Shown piece after piece: positions 35,520 through 47,164 of a stretch of 64,000 nucleotides of DNA. Each line of letters starts with the position of its first letter. The stretch's first letter is position 1. This DNA comes from Craspedostauros australis. Lineage: Eukaryota; Bacillariophyta; Bacillariophyceae; Mastogloiales; Achnanthaceae. The stretch lies in assembly GCA_026770025.1 (NCBI GenBank), contig JAMXDE010000005.1:62001-126000 (forward strand), given 5' to 3'. Position numbers and translations under genes: made by a program. The notes below the pieces were generated by a model that saw only the letters and a list, made by a program, of their open reading frames with translations, was not told where the DNA came from and did no database searches.

Positions 35520-35766
35520 GCATACCAGTACTCTACGAGTATGTAACTTACTACACATAACAGCAATAGTAACAATGATGAGACCACTACGCGTACACTC
35601 TCGCGAGAACACAACAACAAGCCTCTCTTGACGTCATGAAAATCAAAGTATACATTCCATTACAACAGCGTACTTAACATCGTTTCTTTCACGGTCGTCA
35701 CAGCAACCCTTGCGGTGTCATACACATTGTTCACTCCTCTGTAACAGCAGCCATCCCCTCCAGACC

Positions 35767-38700
35767 CTACTCCTCTTCTGCTGCTGCCTCTTGATCCATC
35801 AATCGTTTCGCTTCGGCCACGATCTCCTTGCCCCGATACTCCCATTCCTTGCGATTGGCGCGTGCGTAGTTCAGATACTCGTCGCTCGACTTGCCAAACA
35901 CTCCGCAATCCTTCAGCTTCTTCGCCAGCGGGATGATGTAGAAGTCGAAGAACCCCAGCTCGCCCTCGTACCAACCATCCAGTGGGTTCGATTCAGCCCG
36001 ACCTGCCTTGTACGCGGCGTAGCACTCCTGCAGGAACCGCTGGTTCCACTTGCGATACACGTGCCAATGCTGCATGGTGTGCGCCACGTCGCTGGCCTGG
36101 ATCAGATGCTCGATCACGATAGTCGCCCTGCGGTTCGTGGCATCCTTAACCGATTCGTGATGGACCTTGTCGAAAGCCTTGTCCCATCGGTTGTTGCGCA
36201 GCTGCTTCAGCTCCTTGTCGACGATGTCGGTGGCCATGACGCCGTTGACGACAAGCTGCCGGAAGCGTTTCAGCTCCGTCGGTGTGGCGCAGATGCACGC
36301 CCTGAGGTCCCTGTATTCGTCAGACACGAACAGCTCCCACGACAGCGCCAGGGAGTTCTGTTCCGCGACAGATCTGTTGTTGTAAATCTTCGCGATCCGG
36401 GTGTTCTCCTTGACGAGCTGCGCGTTAGGGATGCCAGCATGATCCACATCGTGGATCATGGCCGAGAATGCGCAGGCGAGCTGGGTGAGCGGATCGGACG
36501 TGATGCCGTACGTGTGATCATGCAACGTGGCTGCGACGTCTCTGTTATCGCTCCTATCCCCATCGCCATCATTGCCATTGTCATCGTTGGTTGCTGTGCT
36601 GTGCTGTGTCGCCTGCTTGATTTCGTCGAGATCAGTAGGTGCCACGATGCGAGCCAGCAGCTTGACGACGGACATGGTGACATGCGACGCATGCTCGAAG
36701 TTATGGAACGCATTGTCTCTGTACATCATGGCGATGTTGGACACGAAGGATCGAAGCTGGTTCACGATGGTTAGATCGATGGTAACGTGATCAGGATCCA
36801 TCTCCATGCGCCCGACCTGTTGGTCGTATGCCGGTAGGTGGATGATCTCTTCGACTTCATCGAGCGGATGGAGATGGTTGGAATCGAAGTTGTCCACAAC
36901 TGCCGTACTCTCTTGGCCATGGCTGGAGTTCTTGTTCCTGGACAGCAACGACTGTGACGACTTCGGGGAAAGGGACTGCTGTTGCTGCTGCTGCTGTGTG
37001 GCCTCCCTACGAGCCACGATGTGTCGGATGATGTGCAGCAACATCTCGACGTTCCACTCCACCAACCGCGATGTCTTCTCTCGGTAGTTGATCATGGCTT
37101 TGGAATCGGTCCCTGCCGCACCTTGAGCATGCTTGCCGTGGCCCGATGTCTTTCCATCGCCTCCGGTCAGGTGAATGTTAATCTCCGAGATGGTACCCTC
37201 GCTCGTGACACTCTCCTCGTCGGATGAGCGCTTCGATGATCGGATCCAGTAGCTGTTGTGGCATGCGTTGGTCGAGTTTTGACAATGGGAGCGTGCAAGC
37301 ATATGCAATACAGGATAATGGATAGGCACAGGCACAGGCATAGAAGTAGTTGCAGCACCAACAGCGTTGATCGAATCGGTGAAAAAGGGGGATGGTGACG
37401 TGCGTGTGAGTCAATGGAATCCAAAGCACGTTCGAATGCAGTCATGCATGTTGCGTAAAACAGAGTGCTCAGAGTCCTGGACAGTGCTCGTACAGTGAGC
37501 AGATCGCACACCACACCCTATCACACCAAGTTCCCACTTACGTTTGCATCCTCCCCTTGCCTTTGGCCTCTACGGTGTGCTCGCGCTTCAACAACCAGGC
37601 ACCTTCCCCAGAGGCCTTCAAGTATTCCGCAGTCTCGGATGACACATGGATCCGACCGACCTCGCCCGTCTGCTCGATACGAGACGCGGTGTTCATGGTG
37701 TCACCAAACAGCTGAAAACGGGCCCGTTCTCCTCTCAGCACACCCGCCGTGACCGGTCCGGAGTGGATCCCAATGCGCAACGACAAGTCCGCCGTATCTG
37801 GACCATGCGTGATCTCCAGCTGCTTCGTCAGCTTGCGCGTCCGGCTGAGGATATCCCTTGCGAACCGCACCATCATGACAGCATGGTCACGTCTGGGATC
37901 AGGGATACCCGTCGCAGCGACGTAACAATCGCCGACAGTTTCCACCTTGAAGACCCTTCGTGCCTTGGCGACTTGATCGAAGGAGGAGAAGATTTTCTCC
38001 AGCAGCGTGAAGACTTGGGATGGTTCTGTGCAAGTAGCGTCATGGGGTGTATGTAGCGTGTGATGTCGGAGTTCCACGCGGCGGAGTGGATGGCCGTTGC
38101 CCATGATTGTTGGAGGACCCCAGTATCAATATGAGCCACAGTATGCGGGTTGAAACGAAGCAATCCAAAGCATAATCCAGAAAACGTGAGAAGGACGATG
38201 GCGAAGCAGCGGCGGCAGCACATCAGCAGTAGCAATGGCAGCAGCAATGATAGCAGCAATGGCAACAACAACGTCGGATATTAACGACAGTGCAATTCAA
38301 GCTCTCGGACAACACTACGGGCGCAACCGCTTACCTCGGACTGAGCTCCAGGCTGTGAAACCAGCGATGTCAGCAAACAGAATGGTCGTCTCCAGGAACA
38401 GATCGGCCAATGGCTTTTCGTTCGCCGAATCCTCCGACGTGTGTCCGCTGAGATAGTTCTTCAAGTTTGCGATGCGTTTGTTGGCTGCTGTCTTGCCATC
38501 GCCACCTGCGCTGTTGCGAGCAATCGCTTCCTGCTCCAACAATCGGCGGCGGATGTTCTTGGGAAACAAGGATGATACGATGGCATTGGATCTTGCAACA
38601 TTCTCCACCAGGTTTTCGTTTCGCTTGTAGACGAACAGGTCGTAGACGAAGAAAACGGCGATGACAAAGACGAAGGTCGCCATGACGATGATTCCGAACC

Positions 38701-40513
38701 TTTCGGGTGTGAAGGTGTCGTACCTGTCCTCAAATCTTTGCGACGGGTAGATGTGCATGGTGTACATGCAATGTCCTGGTTCGTTCGCAAGACGGGTCTT
38801 GTTCTTGGGCTGGGAGAGAGTGACAGACTTTTCGAACTTGTCGTATTTCGTGTCATGCTTGTCGCCTGTGGGGCATGCAAGTGTGAAGCACGAAGCACGG
38901 AGAATGTGTGGAGAGCAGAGGGTGGGTTAGATGGTGTTGGTGGAGAAAGTACGGTATTCGGACTCCGGAGGTGCAATATGTGTATGGTTGAAGGCATTGG
39001 TTTCTGCTTCTTTGTTCACAACATTAGGTCAGTGTAGCGAAGAGCTTGTGACTCACCATTTCCCAGAAAGACAGCGTCAGCTCCGATGATTTCGTATGTG
39101 AAGGATTGGTTGCATGTGTTCTTTACCACTGTGATGATACCCTCCACTCCATCCGGCAAGAGTTTGTTCAGAGATGCATCCCAGGCGACAGCGCCGCTGA
39201 GGATTGCGACGATCTCAGAGCTTGGATCGCCCACCTTCTTGTGCACTGGGAGATCGAAGTAGCTGTGGGGATGGCTGACATCAGAGTCGCCAAGTTGAGA
39301 GTGCATGGCTTCGTGTTCTTCTTCAGTGAAAGCGACGCCGAGAGAGGCATCGTAGTAGGCATCAATGTCGCTGTAAAGCAGTTCGTCACTAAGCTTGAAA
39401 AGGGCGTTGATCCTCGTTTGGTCATTTATCGCATCCCAGTTGATGAAACCGAAGGTGAAGGGAGCAGGCGCGTATTCCCACACTGGAAAGTGTATGGGGC
39501 GGTCATCGGCGCGGATGAATGATCCATTTCGTGCGAACTGGGATATGAAGGGGTGGAATCCGACGGGATTGAGATCGTCGAGGTTGCCATCCTCCAGCAT
39601 GTGGGCCTCCTCCACCAGATCGATGTGATGATGGATGGTCCAGTTCTCCCACGCTTCTCGCTGCTCCGACTTCACAGCGTGACTCAGTAGGAGTCCCTCA
39701 CTTCTAGATTCCTTCAACACAGTGGCTGCATTCTTGTTGAAGAATGGGATCGAGACAAATGGCCACTCTTTCCCGCTTCCATCGGTTTGCGATGAGATCG
39801 TGTCAGCAAAGCCGTGGTAGGCAAGATGCAAGGCCTCCTGCTGGTCCACGGCGGCATCGCCGATAGTTCTCGAGAATTGTTCGAACTGTTGATCGTGTTG
39901 TGTATTGTATGTTGTGTATTGTATGTTGTGTATTGCATGTTGTGTATTGTGCATCGCATGTTTCGTGGCGTGTGGTGTGTGAGGCGAGACGAGGCATTCA
40001 GGGATCGAGCAGATGGGGATGATGCATCCGAGAAAGTAGAGTATGCAGATCATGGCATAGTATGATACAGCATAGCACGATGGGACAAGAGGGAAGAGGT
40101 TTGGAGTGAGAGAGGTGTGCGCTTGTACAACGCAATGCCGCTGGCAAGAGACTCGTGGAAGCTTCACACGGACCGAGATGACGTTGACACTCGGCGAGTG
40201 ACGACGTTGTGACACGTTCATGGTTCGATGAACTCACCGCGGTCTCAAAGTTGTCGTTCTGCTCATCGTCGAGAGATCGGTAGGTGATCCACGTGACTGC
40301 GCAGGCTGTGATGAGCAACGATGCGGTCAAGAGAATACGCCAGATGCGGACCTTGATCGTATCCCAGCGAGAATCATTGCGAACTTCTTCGATCTCGTTG
40401 GTGCCATCATCAGTCGCAAAGGTGCTGTCAACGTCGTTTCCATCGCCGTAAGCAGACTGGGTCCCATCGTCCACGACGGGCATCGTTTGCCGGTCCATCT
40501 TGGGCAGATCCAT
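35767..40513 (-). CDS. CHASE receptor - class III nucleotide cyclase - phosphodiesterase fusion, copy A
   Basis: Five exons on the minus strand: 40513-40238, 39885-39057, 38865-38335, 38025-37542 and 37252-35767, giving 1,201 residues. All introns are GT-AG and in phase. TM helix 57-78; CHASE sensor about 88-400; TM helix 426-447; cyclase about 520-707; phosphodiesterase about 840-1170. The cyclase has metal-binding D534 (FADIAGFT) and D578 (VETVGDCYV), base-selecting E574, Q650 where guanylyl cyclases have Cys, and N657/R661. The phosphodiesterase has HNFEH (890-894) and HDVDH (974-978). E574 favours cGMP synthesis. A poly-Gln tract lies at 793-799. The last codon before the stop differs from copy B: a TAG removes 12 residues. 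The first ATG is a choice; the frame stays open upstream. Confidence 0.9.
39896..39951. repeat. 14-bp minisatellite in intron 1 of copy A
   Basis: Four tandem copies of TGTTGTGTATTGTA (last two with small changes) lie just upstream of the acceptor of the CHASE exon. Copy B lacks the array. Confidence 0.85.
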
Positions 40514-43074
40514 TGGCGATGAATTTGGTGCGAATGTGCGGTTTTTGGAAAAGTATGGCAACGTGAGAAACTGGGCATGTTGTTGGCCACGGAGACAGAC
40601 CCAAGCAAGTGAAGGCAAAGCGGGGATGGAGACAATGGGTGAAAGAAGCAGGGGGATGGACGCTGAACACGTACCCACAACCAAACGCGCAAAAGAGCAC
40701 AAACCATCACAACCTCGGCGTTCGCACGCGACTCCTGGCGTCTTGCATCATTGATCGTTTTGTGGCTGGGTGGAGATACTTTTCTGTTCCTCCAGGAGTT
40801 CGTTTGTGGGAGGATTGATCAAGGCGAATCCCACACGCTTTCTCCTCGGCCGCAATTCCGGTGAATGGCTTGGCTCTCACCGAGTAAAAAGACTGCCTGT
40901 ATTCATCCGCTTTATCGAAGCCAAAGAATGATTGTTTTGGCACCGCGATTCAATGATGGTTGGGACGCCACCTTGGTGATCTTGTTCGTGAGACGTGATA
41001 AGTCGCGAGGCCGACAGGTGGACGCGGTTGGGGATTGAGACAAGGACAAAGCCGTGATCGCTTTGGGCCTCCGAAGCGCCCCAAAAAGCGCAAGACCATT
41101 TCACCTGCGGAAGCAAACACGAATTCGTGCTCTCTCCCTGTCCTCAAGGACAAACGCCATATCTTCTTTCCCTACCGGTCCTGTTTGGATGAGCTCCCCG
41201 TGCTCTCTGCTTGATTGCGTCCTTCGCCCACAGCCGATTCCGAGTTCCTGTACATCGCCGACACTCAAAGGCTGCTCGTGCTCGTGTTCGTGCTTGGGTG
41301 ATGGCACAACCATACATGGTAAGATCTATCTTGGAGATCGTGTTCTGGGTTGCCAACAGGTACGCTGCCTGCTGACTCTGCCCCCACCATGCAACAGTTC
41401 ATTGGTACTCTACTCGACGTCTCTACCGCCACTACTGCCACCCTCATGTTCTTTGCGACGCAGTAGGGCGCGATCTCTGAAGCGTTAGGTCGCAGCTCTT
41501 ACCCTGTGTTCGTGTTGGGCTCGTTGGCGCAATGCCTACTCGCGAGCACAAATGGAACACTGCCGTGGCTACTCTTTCTGGCTTCGCACCAGCACTCAGC
41601 CGACAAAGCACCATTCGTCACCCCACGAGCGACTTCAACTTCTCCGCATCACAAATCCGTGCGCCAAAGACCCAATGACCCCTTTGGACGATTGTGACAC
41701 TTTGTCCCATGGTACAGAAACTTGGATCATCATTTCGCATCGAGTTGATCTGCCACACCATCGCGGGCGCAACGCATCCTCAGACCGCCCTGTATCAGAG
41801 TACCCGCGGAGCAAGCAAGCAAATGGGAGCAGAGCGCTGTGCTGAAAACTCGAGCAATTCATGTATTCTATTCTACTTGAATACTGTGATACTATCGATG
41901 GACGCAAAGAGGAAGACTCCATGTTGAATAGTGTAGCAAAGAATACATAATAGGAAATGATAGAGTTGAATCGAGCCGAGTTCTCTGCTGTGCTCCCGCT
42001 GTTGCGGGCACATCGCCTGCCCACATCCTTTTGCAAGCGCGCGGCAGGGGTTTTTCGTTGGAGGAGGTTTCACCTTCACGCCGTATGTGCTCCACCCACG
42101 AGTACGACCTATCACTGGAGATTGAGAGCCCAAGGACCCGTGGATGAAATCGCATAGCCGCAACAGCAGCGATTTGCCCGCGCATCATGCATCAGGTGGC
42201 CTTGTAGAGTAGGTATGATAATAACACGCGAAGCCATGGACGCCTTCACATCCACAACTGCCGACGAGCCTCTTTCCCGCTTGCCATGGGATGTTCCGCA
42301 CTTGTCGCCGCATGGTGGGAGCCACCACATGGATGATGACCGCGGTGACTCGATGACGATAATGGAGGAAGAATCGTTGAGTAGTCGTCACATCAAGCTC
42401 CCACAACCAATACTCCACGCGTACGTCACGATACCATCCACAGCAGAGTATTGTGGTAAGAATGCCATGCGACAAGTCCGAGACCCGATAGTGCCGTTCA
42501 TGCCTCGCACTCTCTCGTGCGATGCTCTTCCAATGATCCTATCGTATCCATGGACATGGATATTGGCATGACCATGGGCTCGGATCGCAACCGGTTTTCG
42601 AAGCACTTTGGTGTAGGATCACTCCGAGTGCGGTTGAGCAACGCTCTCGAAGATCCGTCGTGTTCGATTCCCATGATACCAAACACGTCCGATTACAATA
42701 ACGGACGATACAATGCGGCTACTTGTCCGCAATATATGGCTATACATACCAATGCCCCATTAACGGACATATGGTTTCATATGACTGTATGTCCGTATAA
42801 AGTATCTGGGATGTGAAGCTCATTCTCGATACCATGATGAAGAATCATATTCGTTAGATTTGACCACGTTTGAAAAGCTCGAATGCGCGATCTTCGTTGT
42901 TGTGGATCCTGCTTGGCGAACACTGGTAACGCTGTTGTTGCCGCGAAAACTGCGCGCGGTATCACAATTATGCCAACAGTGCATCAAAGAACAGGCTCTG
43001 CGAACGTGAAAAGAGCATGTCGACCTGCTCCGCCACCATAACTTCGGTTTCGATGGGTCTGTTTCACAACACTA
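40514..43074. other. Upstream region of copy A with a 2-kb segment absent from copy B
   Basis: 40514 to about 41045 matches 56397-56837 of unit B. The next 2,031 bases have no counterpart in unit B. That segment contains weak coding-like traces, such as a plus frame from 42238 (SRLPWDVPHLSPHGGSHHMD) and a second frame near 42475-42690 (GSDRNRFSKHFGVGSLRVRL). No consistent splice model could be built. They may be a small gene or relics. Confidence 0.5.
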
Positions 43075-44152
43075 GGGAAGCGCGGTAAAGACACCACATG
43101 TGTCGATTTGTACTTTATTCACGCTTGAAGCGTGTTGTGCCGTGCTTTGTTCGTTCGGATCATCGACTCATGCGACTACTAGAGCACGCCTTTCCCGTGT
43201 CGGCGTGATGTTGCGCTTATTGATGTGCGTGCCCTGGGCGTTGTCCAGCACCATGTGAACGTGCCAATGACGTCCGCTTTGCTCTCCTTCCATCCCCTCG
43301 TGTCTGCTCCAAGACATCCCCATTCCCATACACGCGACGTCACATTGCCTCCTTTCCGCCGTGACAGCCCTTCGGCTCAATCGCCCCTTGCTTTTCAAGA
43401 GGGTCCTTGCTTCGCATTCGTTGTTCGTGCTGGTGCGTGTCTTCGTGCCGGAACAACTCTCGAACGCGTGGGGGTGTTTTTTTTTCGCGCCACAATTCAT
43501 TGCTGCGCAGCACTCCAACAAACATGCATCGTCTCATCATACTCTTGCCCAGTGTACTTCGGTTCTTCACTCGTCACTCTCCACACCCGTGACGAAAGTG
43601 AGCATGTTCGTTCGCAGGGGGGTAGGCAGCATCATGTCCTCCCTTTCCTGTCCTGATAGGCACGCGTCGTTGCGTGATGAACCCTGCTCGTGTCGCTCCC
43701 CTGCTCGTGTCGCTCTCATCGTCGGCTGTTGCTGTGAACATCCTCCCACCCCTCCGCTCAACGTGCGTGTGATTGCACAGTCCAGATGCTTCCCTGGTGT
43801 TTTCGTTCGTTTCATTAGGACACACTCGGATTGTTTTGCGCAAGCAACAGTGTCTGGTTGCCTAGTCCATCCTCTTGTGATCCAGGAAGGATGTCACCCC
43901 ACGTGGACGAAGCTCCTTGCCCATTCTCCACCACGGCTTTCCAGTGGGTCCGAGATGCATCGTTGGCAAATAGTGTTCCCCACAGTAAAGCAGAGCACTT
44001 ACACGATGAACCAGTCAGCGCGATGCTGTGCTTGCCTTTTTCAAACCAGGACACCAAACACGAACTCACTACTACAGACAAGGGAGGACATCAACAATTA
44101 ACATTTTATGCTTGTTGAATTCTGGCTATTTGTTACTGCTACGTGGGACGGC

Positions 44153-45182
44153 CTAATTAGTAGTGTTTGTGTGTTGTGCATCTGCTTGGGCGATGGCACG
44201 TTCGCGTGCTTCTTGCATGGCGACAACAACGTCAAACGAGGGGAAGCCGTTGCTCAGTTCAATTTGGGTGAGGATGGCAACCGCGTTGAATGCAAGGCGA
44301 TGCTTGTCCACGTGGTGCCGCCACTTCAGGTGCATGCATTGCCAGTGCTTGATTCGCCTGTTGACCGTTTCGTGGCGGCACCGCATGATCCCATCTGCAC
44401 GAAATGTTGGGGGAAAGACACACGGGTCCCCACGGTATCCGGCATCTGCAACGACGACTTCGTGCTGCCCTAATTTCGGTTTTAGTCCCAGACGGAAGAT
44501 CGAAAGATCGTTCAACAGGCCACACGGGAAAGGCCCATTCGCCCAAACAATCTCGCCAGTGGAAATCGCAACAGCCAACTCATAGCGCACACCAGAGGCG
44601 CGAAACTTGAACGAGTACCACTTCTGGCTAAACGGTTTCGGTTCGGTGATTCGCATGTCGGTCCCGTCAACAGTGACAAGAGCTTTTGCATCGTGACTTG
44701 CGCCAACGAAACGACGGTTCCAGACAATCTGTCAATTGGAGCGGTACCACGAGGAAGAAAAAATTAGAAGCTTGTGTGAGTGAATGCAGTGAACAGAATT
44801 TTGTGTCGCCGTTCGGTTATGAGATTTATTTCGTACTTACGATTCGGTCTTTAACGGTTTCAACGGCTGCCATCATAAGCCACATCCATTTGCGAAGTGT
44901 TTTTGCCGAACACTTGCACACAGCGGCTAACGCAGTCTCAGACACGTACAGACGAAGAAACGCGCACGTCCAAAGGAGATGTTTTGGTTCGGCCGCGCGT
45001 GGCAGAGCTCGAGCGTCTGCGAGCTCGTTCCACAAGATGTGCACGATGTCAGGATGCGTCCCAAACACAGACGCGAACTGTCGCAATGACTCCATGGAAA
45101 GATTGTTTGTAAGCATGCCTCTTGGGCGAGACCCAATCAGCCCGAAACCAACAGTCGCGAACGTTCCATGAGGGAGTAACAT
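44153..45182 (-). CDS. DDE transposase of the Harbinger-like element, copy A
   Basis: Two exons, 45182-44841 and 44728-44153, joined in phase 0 (ATC|GTAAGT and GACAG|ATT), encode 305 residues with no break. The N-terminal exon holds a helical region ending SAKTLRKWMWLMMAAVETV. The C-terminal exon is a DDE_4-type RNase H fold: the first Asp in LVTVDGTDMRITEP, FSQKWYSFKF, the second Asp in GPFPCGLLNDLSIFR, VVADAGYRGDP, and the final Glu in CRHETVNRRIKHW. This pattern is that of PIF/Harbinger and IS5-like transposases, which cut and paste DNA by a two-metal mechanism. All three acidic residues are present, so the enzyme could be active. Confidence 0.88.
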
Positions 45183-45888
45183 GTTTGTATTGTTGCGAAT
45201 TGTGAGCTCTTGCGCCTCCTTGAATTATCAAAATGAAGCGAAAACCAACAATGTCAACATTGTAACCGTTGAAATAGTAGACATAGTGCGCAAATAAACT
45301 GCAACTTGGTAAGGAGGAACCAGCATTTCTCCGCGAACTCTGCGTGTCTCCTGGTAGACCAGTTGTTGTCGCCCTGTCGCTGTTGGGGAGCTGATCACGC
45401 GCTGTGTTCACCAGGGCGTGCAAGTCGCAGAGAAGGCAAGACAAGCGTTTCGTTATCCCGCAACGTCACTGTCAATTGCGCTTCGTCGCGCCCAAGGGCA
45501 CCAAACAAGCCACAACCCAACGGAAAGCAAGGACACATTCTTGTATCCGTTGCCGAATAAAACATCATCATCTTGTGTGTATCCACGACTTCTTGGAGGA
45601 GGGCACGTGCGCGGTTCTGTTCGTCCTCCACTGTAACCAAGGAGCACTAAGCGCAGAGACATGTTGTTTGAAGCGGTTGGTCATCCTGCGCGATGGCTCA
45701 TCCCTGACTGCGCGGTGCTGTCCTCCTATTTACGGATCCCAGCAAACAGTTGTGCGCGGTATGATGAATGATTGACCTTCATTCATGAGTATACAATTAT
45801 GGACAGCAGGCTTCACCTTGAGATCCAACACATGTCGTGTCTAGGTCTTGTGCAAGTCGCGCTCCCGTCGAGCTCGTGTCCATGTCGG

Positions 45889-46038
45889 TTGCTCGTCGAC
45901 TCCCCTCGTTTGCTCGTCGACTCCCCTCGTTTGCTCGTCGGACGCGCCTCGTTTGCTCGTCGACTCCCCCTCGTTTGCTCGTCGATTCCCCAAGTTTGCT
46001 CGTCGATTCCCCAAGTTTGCTCGTCGATTCCCCTCAAG
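45889..46038. repeat. Minisatellite array 1 inside the transposon
   Basis: Seven tandem 21-23-bp units of the form TTTGCTCGTCGANTCCCC followed by TCG or AAG. One unit is a variant with GGACGCGCC after CTCGTC. Confidence 0.9.
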
Positions 46039-46351
46039 TGTGGACTATTTCTGTACTTTCGACACGTCCCATACGACAAAATCATTTACAGCAACATGTC
46101 GCAGTATCGTAGATGACAAGGTTGCGATGCAAAACTCTCATGTCAATTGTGTTTCCGAACGCAGCTTTCAATCAACATCAACCACTTCAGCTGAACAACA
46201 CAAGCTGCATGTCTCATCTGTCTTATCAATTTTTCATTTCTGCATCATACTGCAGGTAAAAAGACAACTATACCTGATGCATTAGCTTGATCAACTATCA
46301 CCCCCATGTCGCAGTGCCAAATCCGCGGTATTTTGGGCTGATTTAGTGTCC

Positions 46352-46511
46352 TTTGCTCGTCGATTCCCCAAGTTTGCTCGTCGATTCCCCTCGTTTGCTC
46401 GTCGATTCCCCTCGTTTGCTCGTCGATTCCCCTCGTTTGCTCGTCGGACGCGCCTCGTTTGCTCGTCGACTCCCCCTCGTTTGCTCGTCGATTCCCCAAG
46501 TTTGCTCGTCT
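46352..46511. repeat. Minisatellite array 2 inside the transposon
   Basis: Eight units (the last degenerate) of the same family and orientation as array 1, 313 bases further on. The unit order GGACGCG variant, then ACTCCCCC, then ATTCCCCAAG is the same as in array 1. Confidence 0.9.
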
Positions 46512-47164
46512 ACGCTGATCCTGTCTCATGCGTGTCGCACATACATGTCGTGTCGTTGTCTATCCAAACACATTCCACTTAGAGGCTCATGGTGACAAGC
46601 ACGCGAACCTCACATCATTGTCTCAACGGATCGAAGCACATGGTGAAGAGCCAAAGCGTCAAAGTGATAGTGACACGTGCATGCTCCGAGCGAGTGTGGC
46701 GCAGGCAAAGAGAACCATGTGTATCCCAAAATTTCGACTCATAGGAGCCGTCCCCAACCGTACGTTGTGCGTTGGGTCTAGCCTAGTATTGTATATACAC
46801 TCATCTTCAAAGGTGTATATTTATGTAACGTACACTTAGACATGTACATATTGTTATAATATATCTATTCCTTTTATAATATATAATCATTCCTCCTCGA
46901 ACGCGGGATCGACTAGGCTTGTAGCATGCGTTGGACGCTGGTGGAGGGGAGTAGCTCCACATGGGATGATCACGCTGCAACACGGTGATGGATAGTGCGG
47001 ATGCTGTGCATGACAAGCTTGTTGATCACCACATGATGAAAACGAACACAGGAGGAAGCCTCGGAATGCAGCAACACTCTTCGTTTCATAAAACGCATCC
47101 AGATAGCATTCGCATAACTGTCTCAAACGCTCCCCCACCATTCGCCAGTAAGTAACAGTCAAAC

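Larger units (their letters stand above)
35730..45400. repeat. Tandem segmental duplication, unit A
   Basis: Sequence from 35730 matches sequence from 51572 in the same orientation, at a constant offset of 15,842 through the catalytic exons, then 15,928 after an 86-bp indel in intron 3. Homology covers the cyclase/phosphodiesterase gene, its upstream region and the left part of the transposon, to about 45400. The left boundary is abrupt and falls at the ancestral stop codon of the gene. The right boundary given here is where the match to unit B fades. Confidence 0.9.

Noticed and set aside
35710-36774. 354-codon plus-strand frame, repeated at 51426-52616
   Set aside because: Antisense of the phosphodiesterase exons; the minus strand has HNFEH and HDVDH motifs.
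45889-46511. Possible CRISPR array
   Set aside because: Units are contiguous without unique spacers, inside a eukaryotic transposon; it is a minisatellite.
45813-46529. Frames with repeated Asp-Glu-Gln-Thr
   Set aside because: Translation of the 21-23-bp minisatellite arrays, with no start or splice support.
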